A stretch of 64,000 bases of DNA from Magnetococcales bacterium (GTDB lineage: Bacteria > Pseudomonadota > Magnetococcia > Magnetococcales > Magnetaquicoccaceae): contig JAANAU010000014.1 of NCBI GenBank assembly GCA_011089965.1, forward strand, positions 1-64,000. The letters run 5' to 3'. The notes below the pieces were generated by a model, which saw nothing but the letters and a program-made list of their open reading frames with translations, ran no database searches and was not told the origin of the DNA. The translations under genes were made by a program, and so were the position numbers. Of this stretch, positions 51,055 through 60,626 are shown piece by piece (the first letter of the stretch is position 1; every line of letters begins with the position of its first letter).

Positions 51055-53193
51055 TTAGGATGGTTGCACCCAAAAAGAGTGCCCCTGCTCTTCATTTTTT
51101 TTCCAATGCAGAGTGCGCAAGATATTTTCAATCTCCTCACGCCAGGGATTTCCCGGGGTCACCACGATAATACCGATCTGATAAAGCCGAATGGAATCCG
51201 ACATGAATTTCTGAACATCCACTCCCGGACGCTCCCTTCCGGATATGTATTGATACAGCATGGTACGACGCTGCACACCTTCAGGCTCAAGATAACGTTC
51301 AATCTGCTGCAAATAATCAATACTATTTGTTGTCAATCTTGGATGATTCCTGAACACTGGCACCCATGGAGCCATTTCCGCAGGCAAGAGTGCTGACCGG
51401 TTGTCCGGAGCCAGGTCAACAACGCGCCTGGCCAGTGGCAACACATCGGCAGGAACCTTGAGAGCAGCCCATTCCCAATGGGTACGCGGAGCAGAGATGG
51501 CCGCCATTCTGCGCATCTCCCCCATGAACAAATGAGCTGCCGACGCCAAAAATGAAATCATCGCAACAACATATATTGCTTTTTGTTTGATTCTTCCCAG
51601 CCATGGATCCATCATCAGAAGTAAAAAGATAACCAAGGCCAATGCAAAGGGTGTACTCCAAAAAGTACGCCACGATCTGACAAACATCAACGGAAGCAGA
51701 ACAGACACAAGAAGAAAAGAATGGAGTGGTGGGATGGCATGAACATTCCGGGCAATCAGACCAGAGAAATAAACAATCACCAACGCACCAAGAATTGGCA
51801 ACGGGATGATCAAATTAATTCTCCAGGTTGTTGTTGGTCCAGTCAAATATGAAACAAAAATTGGCTGCACCCATGGATTCAACAGGATTGCAACGATCAC
51901 AATAGAGAGTCCAAGCAAAGTACGACGAACTCTTCTATCGGTAACGAGCGTCCAGGAACCGATGGAACCAAACAGATAAAGCCACATGTGCGGTCCATTG
52001 CCAAACACTCTTCTGAAATTATCCTCCAGAGAGTAAGCCGACCAGGCAATCGATGTCATGAATTGTATCATTGAATATTGAAGTGAAACACCCAGAAACA
52101 GCGGATAAGAACTGGCCAAGAGTCCCAGCAACACTCTTTTGGTGAAGGGCAGAGTTGGTTGCCAGTTGGCCAACAGACCCACACCAATCGTCAATGGTGC
52201 CAAAAACAACCCAGATGAAGAAGCCCCGGTTGCGGCAATTCCACCGAGCAGCATCAACACCCAGTTGCAACGGTCACCTGTCATGGAAAAACGCAAACCC
52301 AGCAGCAACAATAAAGGAAGCACTGCCGAAACCAATACAGCCTTGCCAAAATGGATCTGAACAAACGACAAGACAGAGTGACTGCCACGGATCTCACCTC
52401 CCAAAGCAAACAGCAAAAAAATCACCACAGGCAAGACACTCAACCAATCCCTTGGCACCAGATGACGCAGCAATGCCCCTTGAACCAATACCACCCAGGC
52501 CGCACACATCGGCCCCAATACAAGATGTGATACGGTGATGGGTTCCAGGTTCAACAGAGATGCCACCCAGGCCACCAGCAACTCCCAGGTTGGTACGCGA
52601 TCCACCGGTGTCCAACGGGACGGTTCGGCTGTCCAGACCAGATTATTCCATGACAAAAGAGGACGATGCGGATTGTCAACAGTCATTACTGAAAGATTTG
52701 AATAGTACTGATCGTCAGAATCTGGACGAACAATATTTAATATTATTCCTGTAACAAGAAGTGTTAAAATAAAAAGAAAAAACGCATCACGCTTGGTTAT
52801 GGACTGCGGAGCCAAAACAGGAACACCATCATCACGACAAGAAGCCAACCACTCCCGCCCCAGAAAAAATATGGCTCCACCCCAGAACAGATACAACCGA
52901 TTGTTGGGAAAATAGGAAAAACTATACTCAAACAATGCGATCAATGATACCGCAACCCCAAGATGATACCAATCCACAGACCCTGTCAGAGGGGGAGAGG
53001 GTTGGGGTAGTGCATGCCTGCTGCCCGGGTACTGCGTCCAACGATAAAGCGGATAGGCTGCCAGCAGAATCCACGGCGCCCATTGACTCAAATTATAGAA
53101 ATTCCCCTCGAAAACAAACCCGATCACATGCGCCAATACCGTCCAGAGGGCAAAACCAATCATGGGAAGAAAAACAAACAGATCAAGATTCAT
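51055..53193 (-). CDS. Polytopic membrane protein, GT-C-like, copy A
   Basis: A 712-residue protein with about 14 predicted hydrophobic helices across residues 5-540 and a soluble C-terminal region of about 170 residues. After the fourth or fifth helix comes RPDSDDQYYSNLSVMTVDNPHRPLLSWN, an acidic extracytoplasmic loop of the kind that forms the active site in GT-C glycosyltransferases. The start at 53193 follows AAGG. It is clearly homologous to the gene at 60625-62817 (shared LLRHL(V/I)P, S(F/V)(I/V)QIHFGKA and FGxGPHLWLYL segments). I infer transfer of a lipid-linked sugar to a surface glycan; no catalysis is established. Confidence 0.75.
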   Translation of the reverse strand: MNLDLFVFLPMIGFALWTVLAHVIGFVFEGNFYNLSQWAPWILLAAYPLYRWTQYPGSRHALPQPSPPLTGSVDWYHLGVAVSLIALFEYSFSYFPNNRLYLFWGGAIFFLGREWLASCRDDGVPVLAPQSITKRDAFFLFILTLLVTGIILNIVRPDSDDQYYSNLSVMTVDNPHRPLLSWNNLVWTAEPSRWTPVDRVPTWELLVAWVASLLNLEPITVSHLVLGPMCAAWVVLVQGALLRHLVPRDWLSVLPVVIFLLFALGGEIRGSHSVLSFVQIHFGKAVLVSAVLPLLLLLGLRFSMTGDRCNWVLMLLGGIAATGASSSGLFLAPLTIGVGLLANWQPTLPFTKRVLLGLLASSYPLFLGVSLQYSMIQFMTSIAWSAYSLEDNFRRVFGNGPHMWLYLFGSIGSWTLVTDRRVRRTLLGLSIVIVAILLNPWVQPIFVSYLTGPTTTWRINLIIPLPILGALVIVYFSGLIARNVHAIPPLHSFLLVSVLLPLMFVRSWRTFWSTPFALALVIFLLLMMDPWLGRIKQKAIYVVAMISFLASAAHLFMGEMRRMAAISAPRTHWEWAALKVPADVLPLARRVVDLAPDNRSALLPAEMAPWVPVFRNHPRLTTNSIDYLQQIERYLEPEGVQRRTMLYQYISGRERPGVDVQKFMSDSIRLYQIGIIVVTPGNPWREEIENILRTLHWKKNEEQGHSFWVQPS

Positions 53194-53273
53194 CGCTTTC
53201 GCACCTTGCCGCATGAACTGCAAGCGAACAACAGGATATCATCACCACAACCACCCCCTATTTGAATCAATTT

Positions 53274-54323
53274 TTAAGCATTTTCAACCGCATTGAAAGG
53301 ATATAAATAAAAAAACATGTACTCATTCATCAATTCTGCACGCGATCTTTTCAGCAAACTGCGATCCAACAAATGAACATAATAATAATACGGACAATCC
53401 ACTCCACCCAGACGTTTCTTGAAACGATACAATGTCTCCTGTGCAGAACTGGTTCCACCCCAATTCCACCAACGAAAACCATCATCCATGGCCTCCAACA
53501 TGGCATGCCAGATCAAAAAACTTAGAGGTTGTTCAGATCGATAAGCATCCTGTATCACCGGGATCGCATATTCGACTCCACTCTGATTCAATAACAGCAA
53601 CAATCCAGCAACAGGTTTCTCTTGGTGATAAGCAATATAAAGCCGCGTCGAAACCACAGGCGGCGTCTGGTTGCGCAACAATTCAAAAAATGCAACAGGA
53701 TGAGCAGGCCCTTGAATCCGCGCCATATTTTCTGCATGCGTCCGCGCCAGAAAGTCCCACTGTTCTGGTGATGCCGTACGATCCAGGACAAATCCACCAC
53801 GTAGCGCCTTGCGGATCATATTCCGGGATTTGGAATGAAAAAGGCTCATCAGACGATCTGCTCCCGCTCCGGACAGATGTGTCATCAACCCCAAGCGCGT
53901 ATCGATGAAATCCGGTTGCAGCCAGTCACGCAACCGATCCGCATCAGGCATCAAGGGCGATGTGATCAGAGTCGAGGCCACACACTTTTCTTCCTGGATC
54001 AATTGAAGATATTCTTGTATCAATGCATGCTGGGTCCATGGGTCATGGTCCGGCACAACCGGACCACCGGGTGACCCGAAAAAAGGTAACGAGTTGACAA
54101 CAGCTCCCCAAGGACCATTCCGAATGAACAGATGCAAAAGACCTCGGATCTTGCCACAATCCTCCCTGGCAACAAGATGGATCGATCTGGCCGCAGGCAA
54201 CAATCTGCGTAACAGATGCACAAAACCAGGAGTCACATAAACAAGTGTATTGGCATCAGACAACCCATCCGACTCCAGGGCCAACAGCTCCTCAAAAGAA
54301 ATTCTGTGTACGGATATTGACAT
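53274..54323 (-). CDS. FemAB-like GNAT acyltransferase
   Basis: A 349-residue protein of the FemAB/BioF2-like branch of the GNAT superfamily. Signatures include the KSRNMIRKALRGG segment, TRLYIAYHQEKPVAGLLLLLN, and the C-terminal WNWGGTSSAQETLYRFKKRLGG. Such proteins add amino acids to peptidoglycan or acyl groups to surface sugars. ATG 54323 is preferred over GTG 54329. It is divergent from the glycosyltransferase gene at 54424. Confidence 0.82.
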   Translation of the reverse strand: MSISVHRISFEELLALESDGLSDANTLVYVTPGFVHLLRRLLPAARSIHLVAREDCGKIRGLLHLFIRNGPWGAVVNSLPFFGSPGGPVVPDHDPWTQHALIQEYLQLIQEEKCVASTLITSPLMPDADRLRDWLQPDFIDTRLGLMTHLSGAGADRLMSLFHSKSRNMIRKALRGGFVLDRTASPEQWDFLARTHAENMARIQGPAHPVAFFELLRNQTPPVVSTRLYIAYHQEKPVAGLLLLLNQSGVEYAIPVIQDAYRSEQPLSFLIWHAMLEAMDDGFRWWNWGGTSSAQETLYRFKKRLGGVDCPYYYYVHLLDRSLLKRSRAELMNEYMFFYLYPFNAVENA

Positions 54324-54423
54324 AATCACACATTACGGTCTGGTCTGTTTTTTTTTTGCAAAAACCCATGATTTCTCACACAATCCATAATACATCCCTT
54401 TCATACCCACACGGACCCCAATC

Positions 54424-55374
54424 ATGGATTTATCAATCATTATACCCGTTTATCAAAGCGAACCGTGTCTGACAATCCTGGTTGAACGCATCCACCAGGC
54501 ATTACAGCCAGAAATGATCTCATTTGAAATCATTCTCGTCAATGACGGCTCCAGCGATGGCTCCTGGAATATCATCTCCCAATTGTGCGCCCTTCATCCC
54601 GATGTGGTTGGGATCAATCATCGACGCAATTTCGGACAAGATAACGCCATCATGTCTGGTCTCAGGCTGGCACGTGGCACATTGATCGTCACCATGGACG
54701 ATGACCTGCAACATGACCCGAATGATCTGCCACGCCTGCTGGCTGCCATACGTACCAGCGATGCAGATGTCATCTTCGGGGCATCCCCTTTTGATCACGA
54801 TCCTCTATGGAAACGTCTTGGACGTCAACTCCACTCCAGAACCCTGGAGTGGTTGTTGAACAAACCCCGCCATTTGCAGTTCACCTCCTATCGGATCATG
54901 CGCGCCCCGGTTGCCAAGGATATCATCTTCTATGAAGGGGCGTTCCCTTTTATCGATGCGCTGCTGGTCCAGGTCACCACCCGTTTTGAACAGATACCCG
55001 TCAACATGCATGCCCGTCTCCACGGTCGCAGCAACTACACACTGTTCAAATCCCTGCAACTGTGGATGAAACTACTGGTCTCCTTTTCCATTCGCCCTTT
55101 GCGTATCGTTACCTTCACAGGCATTCTCGCTTTTGTCGTCGGCATGATCGCAGCCAGCATCGTCATTGTACAAAAACTGTTCTGGCCCGAAACTTTTGCA
55201 CCGTTTGAAGCAGGTTGGGCCTCCTTGATCGTGGTCATGCTGATCATGAATGGCATGCAGATGTGCTTCATCGGCATTCTGGGCGAATACGTCGGACGGA
55301 CTTACGTATTGGTATCGCAACGACCTCAGGCCGTGATTGCCAAAATTCTCAACAGGCCGATGCCTCCGCAATGA
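54424..55374 (+). CDS. Family 2 glycosyltransferase with two membrane helices
   Basis: A 316-residue enzyme of the GtrB/DPM-like class. It has the N-terminal SIIIPVYQSE, IILVNDGSSDGSW, metal-binding TMDDDLQHDP and RIMRAP segments, and two C-terminal helices near 228-290. These usually move a sugar from a nucleotide donor to polyprenyl phosphate. It ends 26 bases within the overlapping 3' end of the aminotransferase gene on the other strand. Confidence 0.92.
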   Translation: MDLSIIIPVYQSEPCLTILVERIHQALQPEMISFEIILVNDGSSDGSWNIISQLCALHPDVVGINHRRNFGQDNAIMSGLRLARGTLIVTMDDDLQHDPNDLPRLLAAIRTSDADVIFGASPFDHDPLWKRLGRQLHSRTLEWLLNKPRHLQFTSYRIMRAPVAKDIIFYEGAFPFIDALLVQVTTRFEQIPVNMHARLHGRSNYTLFKSLQLWMKLLVSFSIRPLRIVTFTGILAFVVGMIAASIVIVQKLFWPETFAPFEAGWASLIVVMLIMNGMQMCFIGILGEYVGRTYVLVSQRPQAVIAKILNRPMPPQ

Positions 55375-56524
55375 TCTGTCGTACTGCACCAATCACATCC
55401 CAGACATCCTGATCACTCAAACCCGCCGACATCGGCAAAGAAACGGTTGTACCACTCATGCGCGCTGCCACCGGATACTCCTCAGGAGACCAACCAAACC
55501 TGTCCTGATAATAGGGATGGCATGGTATGCTTTGATAATGCACGCTTGTCCCTATGTTACGCATGCGCATGGCATGCAAAAACTCAACACGACTCATGCC
55601 AATGCGCTGCTCATCCCATTGCAGTGCATACAAATGATATCCATGCCGGATGCCTGACGGCGGATCTGCGGGCCGCCCAACCGGACAGCTCGCAAACCCT
55701 TCCTGATAGATACTCCAGATCTGGCGCCTTCTTTGCCAGTTACGCTCGATACGTCTGAGTTGATGAATACCCAATGCCGCCTGGATATCCGTCATATTAT
55801 ACTTGTAACCCAGATCAATCACTTGATAAGGCTTGAATCCTTCATTACCGAACCGTTTCCAGGCATCCTGACTCAAACCATGCAATGCCAATGTACGCAC
55901 CCGTTCCGCATCCTCTGGACGTCGAGTCAGCACCATCCCGCCCTCTCCGGTCGTCAGATTCTTGGTCACATAAAAACTGAAACAACCAAAAGCCCCGATT
56001 GTCCCTGCCTTGCGACCATAATATTCGGTCTCAATGGCGTGCGCACAATCTTCAATCAGGATCAGACCATATTGGTGGGCAATCTGTTCAAGTCTCTCCA
56101 TGTCACATGGATACCCACCGAAATGGACCGGGACAATCGCCCGGGTCCGCTCTGTCATACGCGCCACAACCTGTTCAGGGTCCAGATTGCAGGTGACAGA
56201 ATCAATATCAACCAAAACCGGTGTTGCTCCAACATAAATAATTGCATTAATCGTGGCACAAAAAGTCATGGCCGTAGTAATCACTTCATCTCCCGGCCCA
56301 ATACCAGCCACCAACAGACTGAGATGCAGTGCTGCGGTACATGAATTGACCGCTACGGCGTGAGAGGCATTTTTATACTCTTTGAACGCATTCTCAAAGC
56401 GGGTGGTTTTTGGACCTGTGCCCAACCATCCGCTCCGCAAGGTATCCACCACCTCCTCGATCTCTGCCTCTTCGAGAACAGGTTTGCCAAAAACCAGAAA
56501 ATTCTCCCGCCTGGAACCATTCAT
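55349..56524 (-). CDS. DegT/DnrJ/EryC1/StrS sugar aminotransferase
   Basis: PLP aminotransferase acting on nucleotide 4- or 3-keto sugars. The 391-residue protein starts at 56524, overlapping the rmlB stop (ATGA). Signatures are EEVVDTLRSGWLGTGPKT, VNSCTAALHLSLLVAG, EDCAHAIET and the lysine segment FSFYVTKNLTTGEGG. Together with RmlA and RmlB it implies a dTDP-amino-dideoxyhexose. Confidence 0.93.
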   Translation of the reverse strand: MNGSRRENFLVFGKPVLEEAEIEEVVDTLRSGWLGTGPKTTRFENAFKEYKNASHAVAVNSCTAALHLSLLVAGIGPGDEVITTAMTFCATINAIIYVGATPVLVDIDSVTCNLDPEQVVARMTERTRAIVPVHFGGYPCDMERLEQIAHQYGLILIEDCAHAIETEYYGRKAGTIGAFGCFSFYVTKNLTTGEGGMVLTRRPEDAERVRTLALHGLSQDAWKRFGNEGFKPYQVIDLGYKYNMTDIQAALGIHQLRRIERNWQRRRQIWSIYQEGFASCPVGRPADPPSGIRHGYHLYALQWDEQRIGMSRVEFLHAMRMRNIGTSVHYQSIPCHPYYQDRFGWSPEEYPVAARMSGTTVSLPMSAGLSDQDVWDVIGAVRQIIAEASAC

Positions 56525-57540
56525 CTTTCCTGATTCTCCAAATACCAGGCCACCGTTCTTTCCAATCCCTCCGGAAAATCCATACGCGGCTGCCAGGCCA
56601 ACTCTGCCCGCGCCTTGCCAGAGTGGATGGCATACCGCCAATCGTGACCCGGACGGTCGGCAACAAACCCTATCAGCTCCTCATGTGGCTTGGCAAACGG
56701 ACGCAGTCGGTCCATGATTGCACAAATCTGCCGGGCAATCTCCAGGTTGCTCGCATCCATCCCACCACCAAAATTATAACGCTCTCCAGAAAGCCCCAAT
56801 CGGATCACCCCATCAACACCCAAACAATGATCTTCCACATACAACCAGTCACGCTGATTCCCGCCATTACCGTAAATTGGAATCATCTGCCGATTCAGAC
56901 AGGAGCGAATCACGGTGGGTATGAAAGCCTCCTGCTGCTGACCAGGACCATAATTATTAGAACAGTGCGAAAAAGTGACAGGAAGTCCATGAGTATAATA
57001 ATAAGACCACGCCAAATGGTCCGCAGAAGCCTTGGATGCCGAATACGGGGAGTTGGGATGATAGGATGTGGTTTCGGTGAATGGTGAATCGGTTGGACCC
57101 AAAGAACCATACACCTCATCCGTGGAAATCTGATGAAAACGGCACTCTGCCACGCCCCAACGCTCTTCTTCCAACCAGTATCGCCGCGCCGCTTCCAACA
57201 AAGAAAATGTTCCGACAATATTGGTGTGAATGAAAGGAGCTGCCCCGGAGATCGAACGGTCCACATGCGTTTCTGCGGCAAAATGGATGATCGTATCCAC
57301 CTGATGACTACGCAGCAGATGTGACACCAATTCCTGGTTACAAACATCCCCCTGAACAAAAACCATCTGCCCAAAAGCAGGCAACTCCTGCAACCGTTTC
57401 AAGGAACCCGAATAGGTCAGCTTGTCCAGAATGATGAGCCTGATCTCCGGTCGCATGGTCTGCCATAAACGAATGAAGTGGCTGCCTATGAAACCGGCTC
57501 CTCCAGTGATCAAGGCATGACGGGGCGTAAACATGGACAT
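56521..57540 (-). CDS. rfbB: dTDP-glucose 4,6-dehydratase RmlB/RfbB
   Basis: The 339-residue enzyme turns dTDP-glucose into dTDP-4-keto-6-deoxyglucose. Start at 57540 with GGAGAT at nine-base spacing. Motifs: NAD loop GGAGFIGSHFIRLW, AAETHVDRSI, TDEVYGSLG and catalytic YSASKAS. It lies seven bases after rfbA on the same strand. Confidence 0.95.
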   Translation of the reverse strand: MSMFTPRHALITGGAGFIGSHFIRLWQTMRPEIRLIILDKLTYSGSLKRLQELPAFGQMVFVQGDVCNQELVSHLLRSHQVDTIIHFAAETHVDRSISGAAPFIHTNIVGTFSLLEAARRYWLEEERWGVAECRFHQISTDEVYGSLGPTDSPFTETTSYHPNSPYSASKASADHLAWSYYYTHGLPVTFSHCSNNYGPGQQQEAFIPTVIRSCLNRQMIPIYGNGGNQRDWLYVEDHCLGVDGVIRLGLSGERYNFGGGMDASNLEIARQICAIMDRLRPFAKPHEELIGFVADRPGHDWRYAIHSGKARAELAWQPRMDFPEGLERTVAWYLENQER

Positions 57541-57547
57541 GCCGCAG

Positions 57548-58423
57548 CTATCTCCTGCCTGATGCATGCAAACGATGCAGATAATCGCCATAGGCATTTT
57601 TACGATAGGAAACGATCAACTTTTCCAGTTGCGCTGCATCGATGTATCCCATGACATAGGCAATTTCTTCTGGACAAGCGATCATCAAACCTTGGCGTCG
57701 CTCCACGGTTGCCACATAATTGGCCGCCTCCAACATCGATTCATGGGTTCCCGTATCAAACCAGGCATTGCCTCGACCAAGCAGACGCAACTTCAAGGCC
57801 CTCTGCTGCATATAGTATTTATTGACATCCGTGATCTCCAACTCGCCACGCGGCGAGGGCCGCACCTCCTTGGCGATTTCCACGACATCACTGGCATAAA
57901 AGAACAGACCGGTCATGGCCCAGTTGGAACGGGGACGCTCTGGTTTTTCTTCGATATCCAGCACCTGTTCGTTGGAGTCAAAGGTGACCACACCATACTG
58001 CCTGGGATCCTTGACATAATACGCCAGAATCAACCCACCGGTGATCAAACGGGAAGACTCTTTGAGAATACCAGGCATCCCCTCCCCATAAAAAATATTG
58101 TCCCCAAGAATCAATGCCACCGGTTGATCGCCAATAAACGATGCCCCGATCAAAATGGCTTCCACAGTTCCACCGGGATGACTCTGCGTGGCATAGGAGA
58201 GTTGAATCCCCCATTGGGAACCATCCTTGAGCAATCTTTGAAACAAGGGTTGATCCTGTGGTGTGGTAATGATCAGAATATCATGCACCCCTGCAAGCAT
58301 TAAAGTTGTTAACGGATAATAAATTAAAGGTTTGTTGTACACAGGAAGCAACTGCTTACTGACGACCATATTCAATGGATACAAACGACTTCCCAAACCT
58401 CCCGCCAAAATAATTCCTTTCAC
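57548..58423 (-). CDS. rfbA: Glucose-1-phosphate thymidylyltransferase RmlA/RfbA
   Basis: Makes dTDP-glucose from glucose 1-phosphate and dTTP. The 291-residue product begins at a GTG at 58423 behind GGGAGGG; motifs are KGIILAGGLGSRLYPLNMVVSKQLLPVYNKP, LALILGDNIFYG-like ALILGDNIFYGEG, and GRGNAWFDTGTHESMLEA. It heads the RmlA-RmlB-aminotransferase run. Confidence 0.95.
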   Translation of the reverse strand: MKGIILAGGLGSRLYPLNMVVSKQLLPVYNKPLIYYPLTTLMLAGVHDILIITTPQDQPLFQRLLKDGSQWGIQLSYATQSHPGGTVEAILIGASFIGDQPVALILGDNIFYGEGMPGILKESSRLITGGLILAYYVKDPRQYGVVTFDSNEQVLDIEEKPERPRSNWAMTGLFFYASDVVEIAKEVRPSPRGELEITDVNKYYMQQRALKLRLLGRGNAWFDTGTHESMLEAANYVATVERRQGLMIACPEEIAYVMGYIDAAQLEKLIVSYRKNAYGDYLHRLHASGRR

Positions 58424-58602
58424 GGACCCTCCCCATGTCAGAAAAATTGACACCCCTTTTGCCTCCATCTTGCACGGAATCACCATCCAAAGCAATACGC
58501 AAACAGGTTCTCACAGAAAATCGCACCAGACATTAAATCTAAACCGCACCTTCAGAAGTTTAATGCTCGATTATTGCAATGCAAATACAGGCATCGCGCT
58601 GC

Positions 58603-58618
58603 ATTTATACGTATAAAT
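58603..58618. promoter_or_regulatory. Perfect 16-bp palindrome in divergent gap
   Basis: ATTTATACGTATAAAT is a perfect palindrome in the 58424-58814 gap between divergent rfbA and methyltransferase genes. TTGCAATGCAA at 58574-58584 is another symmetrical stretch. The gap is AT-rich and holds no gene I can support; an operator or overlapping promoters are plausible. Confidence 0.4.
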
Positions 58619-58814
58619 ATTCACAAACAATAATGAGACTCTAAAGTCCAGGTCTGTTGACCAACGAGGTCAACAAGATGACTCTTCACCAGCTGCATCC
58701 ACCCCACCATGCCTTGGAAAGATAATCTTTGCCAAATCCAATCCGATGGTTGATACTGATAAACGGCTGAAGAACACTCAATAGCCTCCAAGAGTTCCAT
58801 CGAGTCGACAGATC

Positions 58815-59561
58815 ATGACGAATGCCAACATCACCGCTTTATTGGCGGCATTCCCCAAAAAGCGTCCACAACTACCTGCCGCCTATCTACCCGTCTACGA
58901 TGCGGAACTCGCAGCTGGACGGACTGGCCATAACTGGATCCATCGCATGGTCTTGTGGGCGGAAGGTTGGATGCATCGCACCCTCGAACGTTCCGGACAT
59001 ACTGGCCCGGTGCTGGAAATCGGTGCAGGTACGCTCAACCATCTGCGCCATGTCTGTCAGACAGAGGCTTATGACATCGTAGAACCCTCTGCAACCTTGT
59101 TGGCACGCGCAGACCCAAAAGACCAACACAGAATCCGCCATGTTTATCAAGATCTCTCCGCAGTCGATCCTTCCCTGCGCTATGATCGGATCCTGTCTGT
59201 GGCCGTACTGGAACATCTGGAAGAGCTGCCATTCGTCATCGCACGCAGCGCATTGCTCCTCACAGAACATGGCGTTTTTCAAGCTGGTCTGCCCAACGAG
59301 GGTGCCTTGCTCTGGCACATGGGATCCACTCTCACCACCGGCATCGCCTTCCGACTGCGCACCGGCCTGAGTTACACACCTCTGATACGTTACGAACACA
59401 TCAACACGGTCGTAGAAATTGAACGCATAATCGGCTATTTTTTTGCATCCGTGCATCGACAACGCTTTCCAGTACCCTGGCTGCATGCAAGCTTCTACAC
59501 CTGTATAGAGGCACAACACCCCAGATTGGATCTGTGCAGACAAATGGTTCTTTCTCGTTGA
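58815..59561 (+). CDS. SAM-dependent methyltransferase
   Basis: A 248-residue class I methyltransferase. The SAM motif VLEIGAGTLNHLRHV is near 65-80, followed by YDIVEPSATLL and the post-motif YDRILSVAVLEHLEELP. The C-terminal half is predicted to interact with membrane or substrate (HMGSTLTTGIAFRL). It lies 25 bases before a glycosyltransferase gene, so methylation of a glycan or lipid-linked sugar is likely. Confidence 0.88.
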   Translation: MTNANITALLAAFPKKRPQLPAAYLPVYDAELAAGRTGHNWIHRMVLWAEGWMHRTLERSGHTGPVLEIGAGTLNHLRHVCQTEAYDIVEPSATLLARADPKDQHRIRHVYQDLSAVDPSLRYDRILSVAVLEHLEELPFVIARSALLLTEHGVFQAGLPNEGALLWHMGSTLTTGIAFRLRTGLSYTPLIRYEHINTVVEIERIIGYFFASVHRQRFPVPWLHASFYTCIEAQHPRLDLCRQMVLSR

Positions 59562-59586
59562 TGCCATCCAAGGATCGTGCAACAAA

Positions 59587-60600
59587 ATGTCCAGCTCATT
59601 CAAATTGACTATTGTAGTCCCGGTTTACTGCGAACAACACAATATCATTAAATTTGCCATGACTGTGGAACAGGTGTTGCTCCCTTTGAATATCACCTAC
59701 CAAATCCTCTTTGTCGATGACGGCTCCACGGATCAAACCTGGCAGGAGTTGCTCTGGCTGACCAAACGGGATCCCAAAATTCTCGGAATGCGTTTGACAC
59801 GGAATTTTGGTAAAGAGGCCGCCATTGCCGCAGGTTTGGAAACAGCGGATGGGGATGCGGTTGTGATCATGGATGTTGATCTGCAACATCCTCCAGAATT
59901 ACTCCCGGAAATGATTGCCCTCTGGCGCAATGAAGATATCCGGGTTGTGCAGGCCGTCAAACAGCAACGCCAAAATGAATCTTTTTTCTACACCTGCATT
60001 ATTAAATGTTATTTCTTTCTGTTCAAATCCTTTACCAATCTTTCCATTGATGGAGCGACGGATTTCAAACTATTGGACCGTCAAGTGGTGGATGCCTGGA
60101 AAACCCTGCAAGAGAGAACCCTGTTCTTCCGGGGCATGACCGCCTGGCTGGGCTTTGAATCCCGCGCCATTCCCTTCATTCCTCCCAATCGAGAGCTTGG
60201 CCAATCCAAATGGTCCTGGATCTCTCTGGCAGCTTTGGCCGCATCATCATTGACCTCCTTTTCCAGCAAACCACTGCTGCTGATTTGGATCTGGGCCAAA
60301 TTGTTCTTCATTTTTGCCATTATTGTCGGAGTGGATGCTTTGAGGGCAAAATTCGCTGGCACTGCCTTTACCGGGTTTACCACAGTCTATTTATTGGAAT
60401 TGATCATTGGCGGATCGATTCTGTTCTGCCTGGGACTGATTGCCACCTACCTGAAACACATCTACGATGAAGTCAAACTGCGTCCCCGATATCTGGTTGC
60501 CTGCCAAACCACGCCTCCCGAACCGGATCAGGGCCTCAAGCCAACCGTTGCTCCCCGATCCGCAGATGGGCAACAAACTCCCCTGACCGTGGGAGAGTGA
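59587..60600 (+). CDS. Family 2 glycosyltransferase with two membrane helices
   Basis: A 337-residue GtrB/ArnC-like protein: TIVVPVYCEQHNI, ILFVDDGSTDQTW, VIMDVDLQHPPELL, RLTRNFGKEAAIAAGLE and two C-terminal helices (about 235-310). It likely forms a polyprenyl-phosphate sugar donor. It is related to, but not a recent copy of, the transferase at 54424. AAGGAT precedes the ATG. Confidence 0.92.
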   Translation: MSSSFKLTIVVPVYCEQHNIIKFAMTVEQVLLPLNITYQILFVDDGSTDQTWQELLWLTKRDPKILGMRLTRNFGKEAAIAAGLETADGDAVVIMDVDLQHPPELLPEMIALWRNEDIRVVQAVKQQRQNESFFYTCIIKCYFFLFKSFTNLSIDGATDFKLLDRQVVDAWKTLQERTLFFRGMTAWLGFESRAIPFIPPNRELGQSKWSWISLAALAASSLTSFSSKPLLLIWIWAKLFFIFAIIVGVDALRAKFAGTAFTGFTTVYLLELIIGGSILFCLGLIATYLKHIYDEVKLRPRYLVACQTTPPEPDQGLKPTVAPRSADGQQTPLTVGE

Positions 60601-60601
60601 C

Positions 60602-60626
60602 GATCCTTTGATCAACCCGAAGGATC
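60602..60626. terminator. Short inverted repeat between convergent genes
   Basis: GATCCTT (60602-60608) and AAGGATC (60620-60626) pair across an 11-base loop, right where the glycosyltransferase and the convergent membrane-protein gene end. Only seven pairs and no T tract, so it is a weak candidate. Confidence 0.3.

Noticed and set aside
55349-55374. Overlapping 3' ends of the glycosyltransferase and aminotransferase as a frameshift
   Set aside because: Both frames end naturally and are complete; convergent overlap of 26 bases is ordinary.
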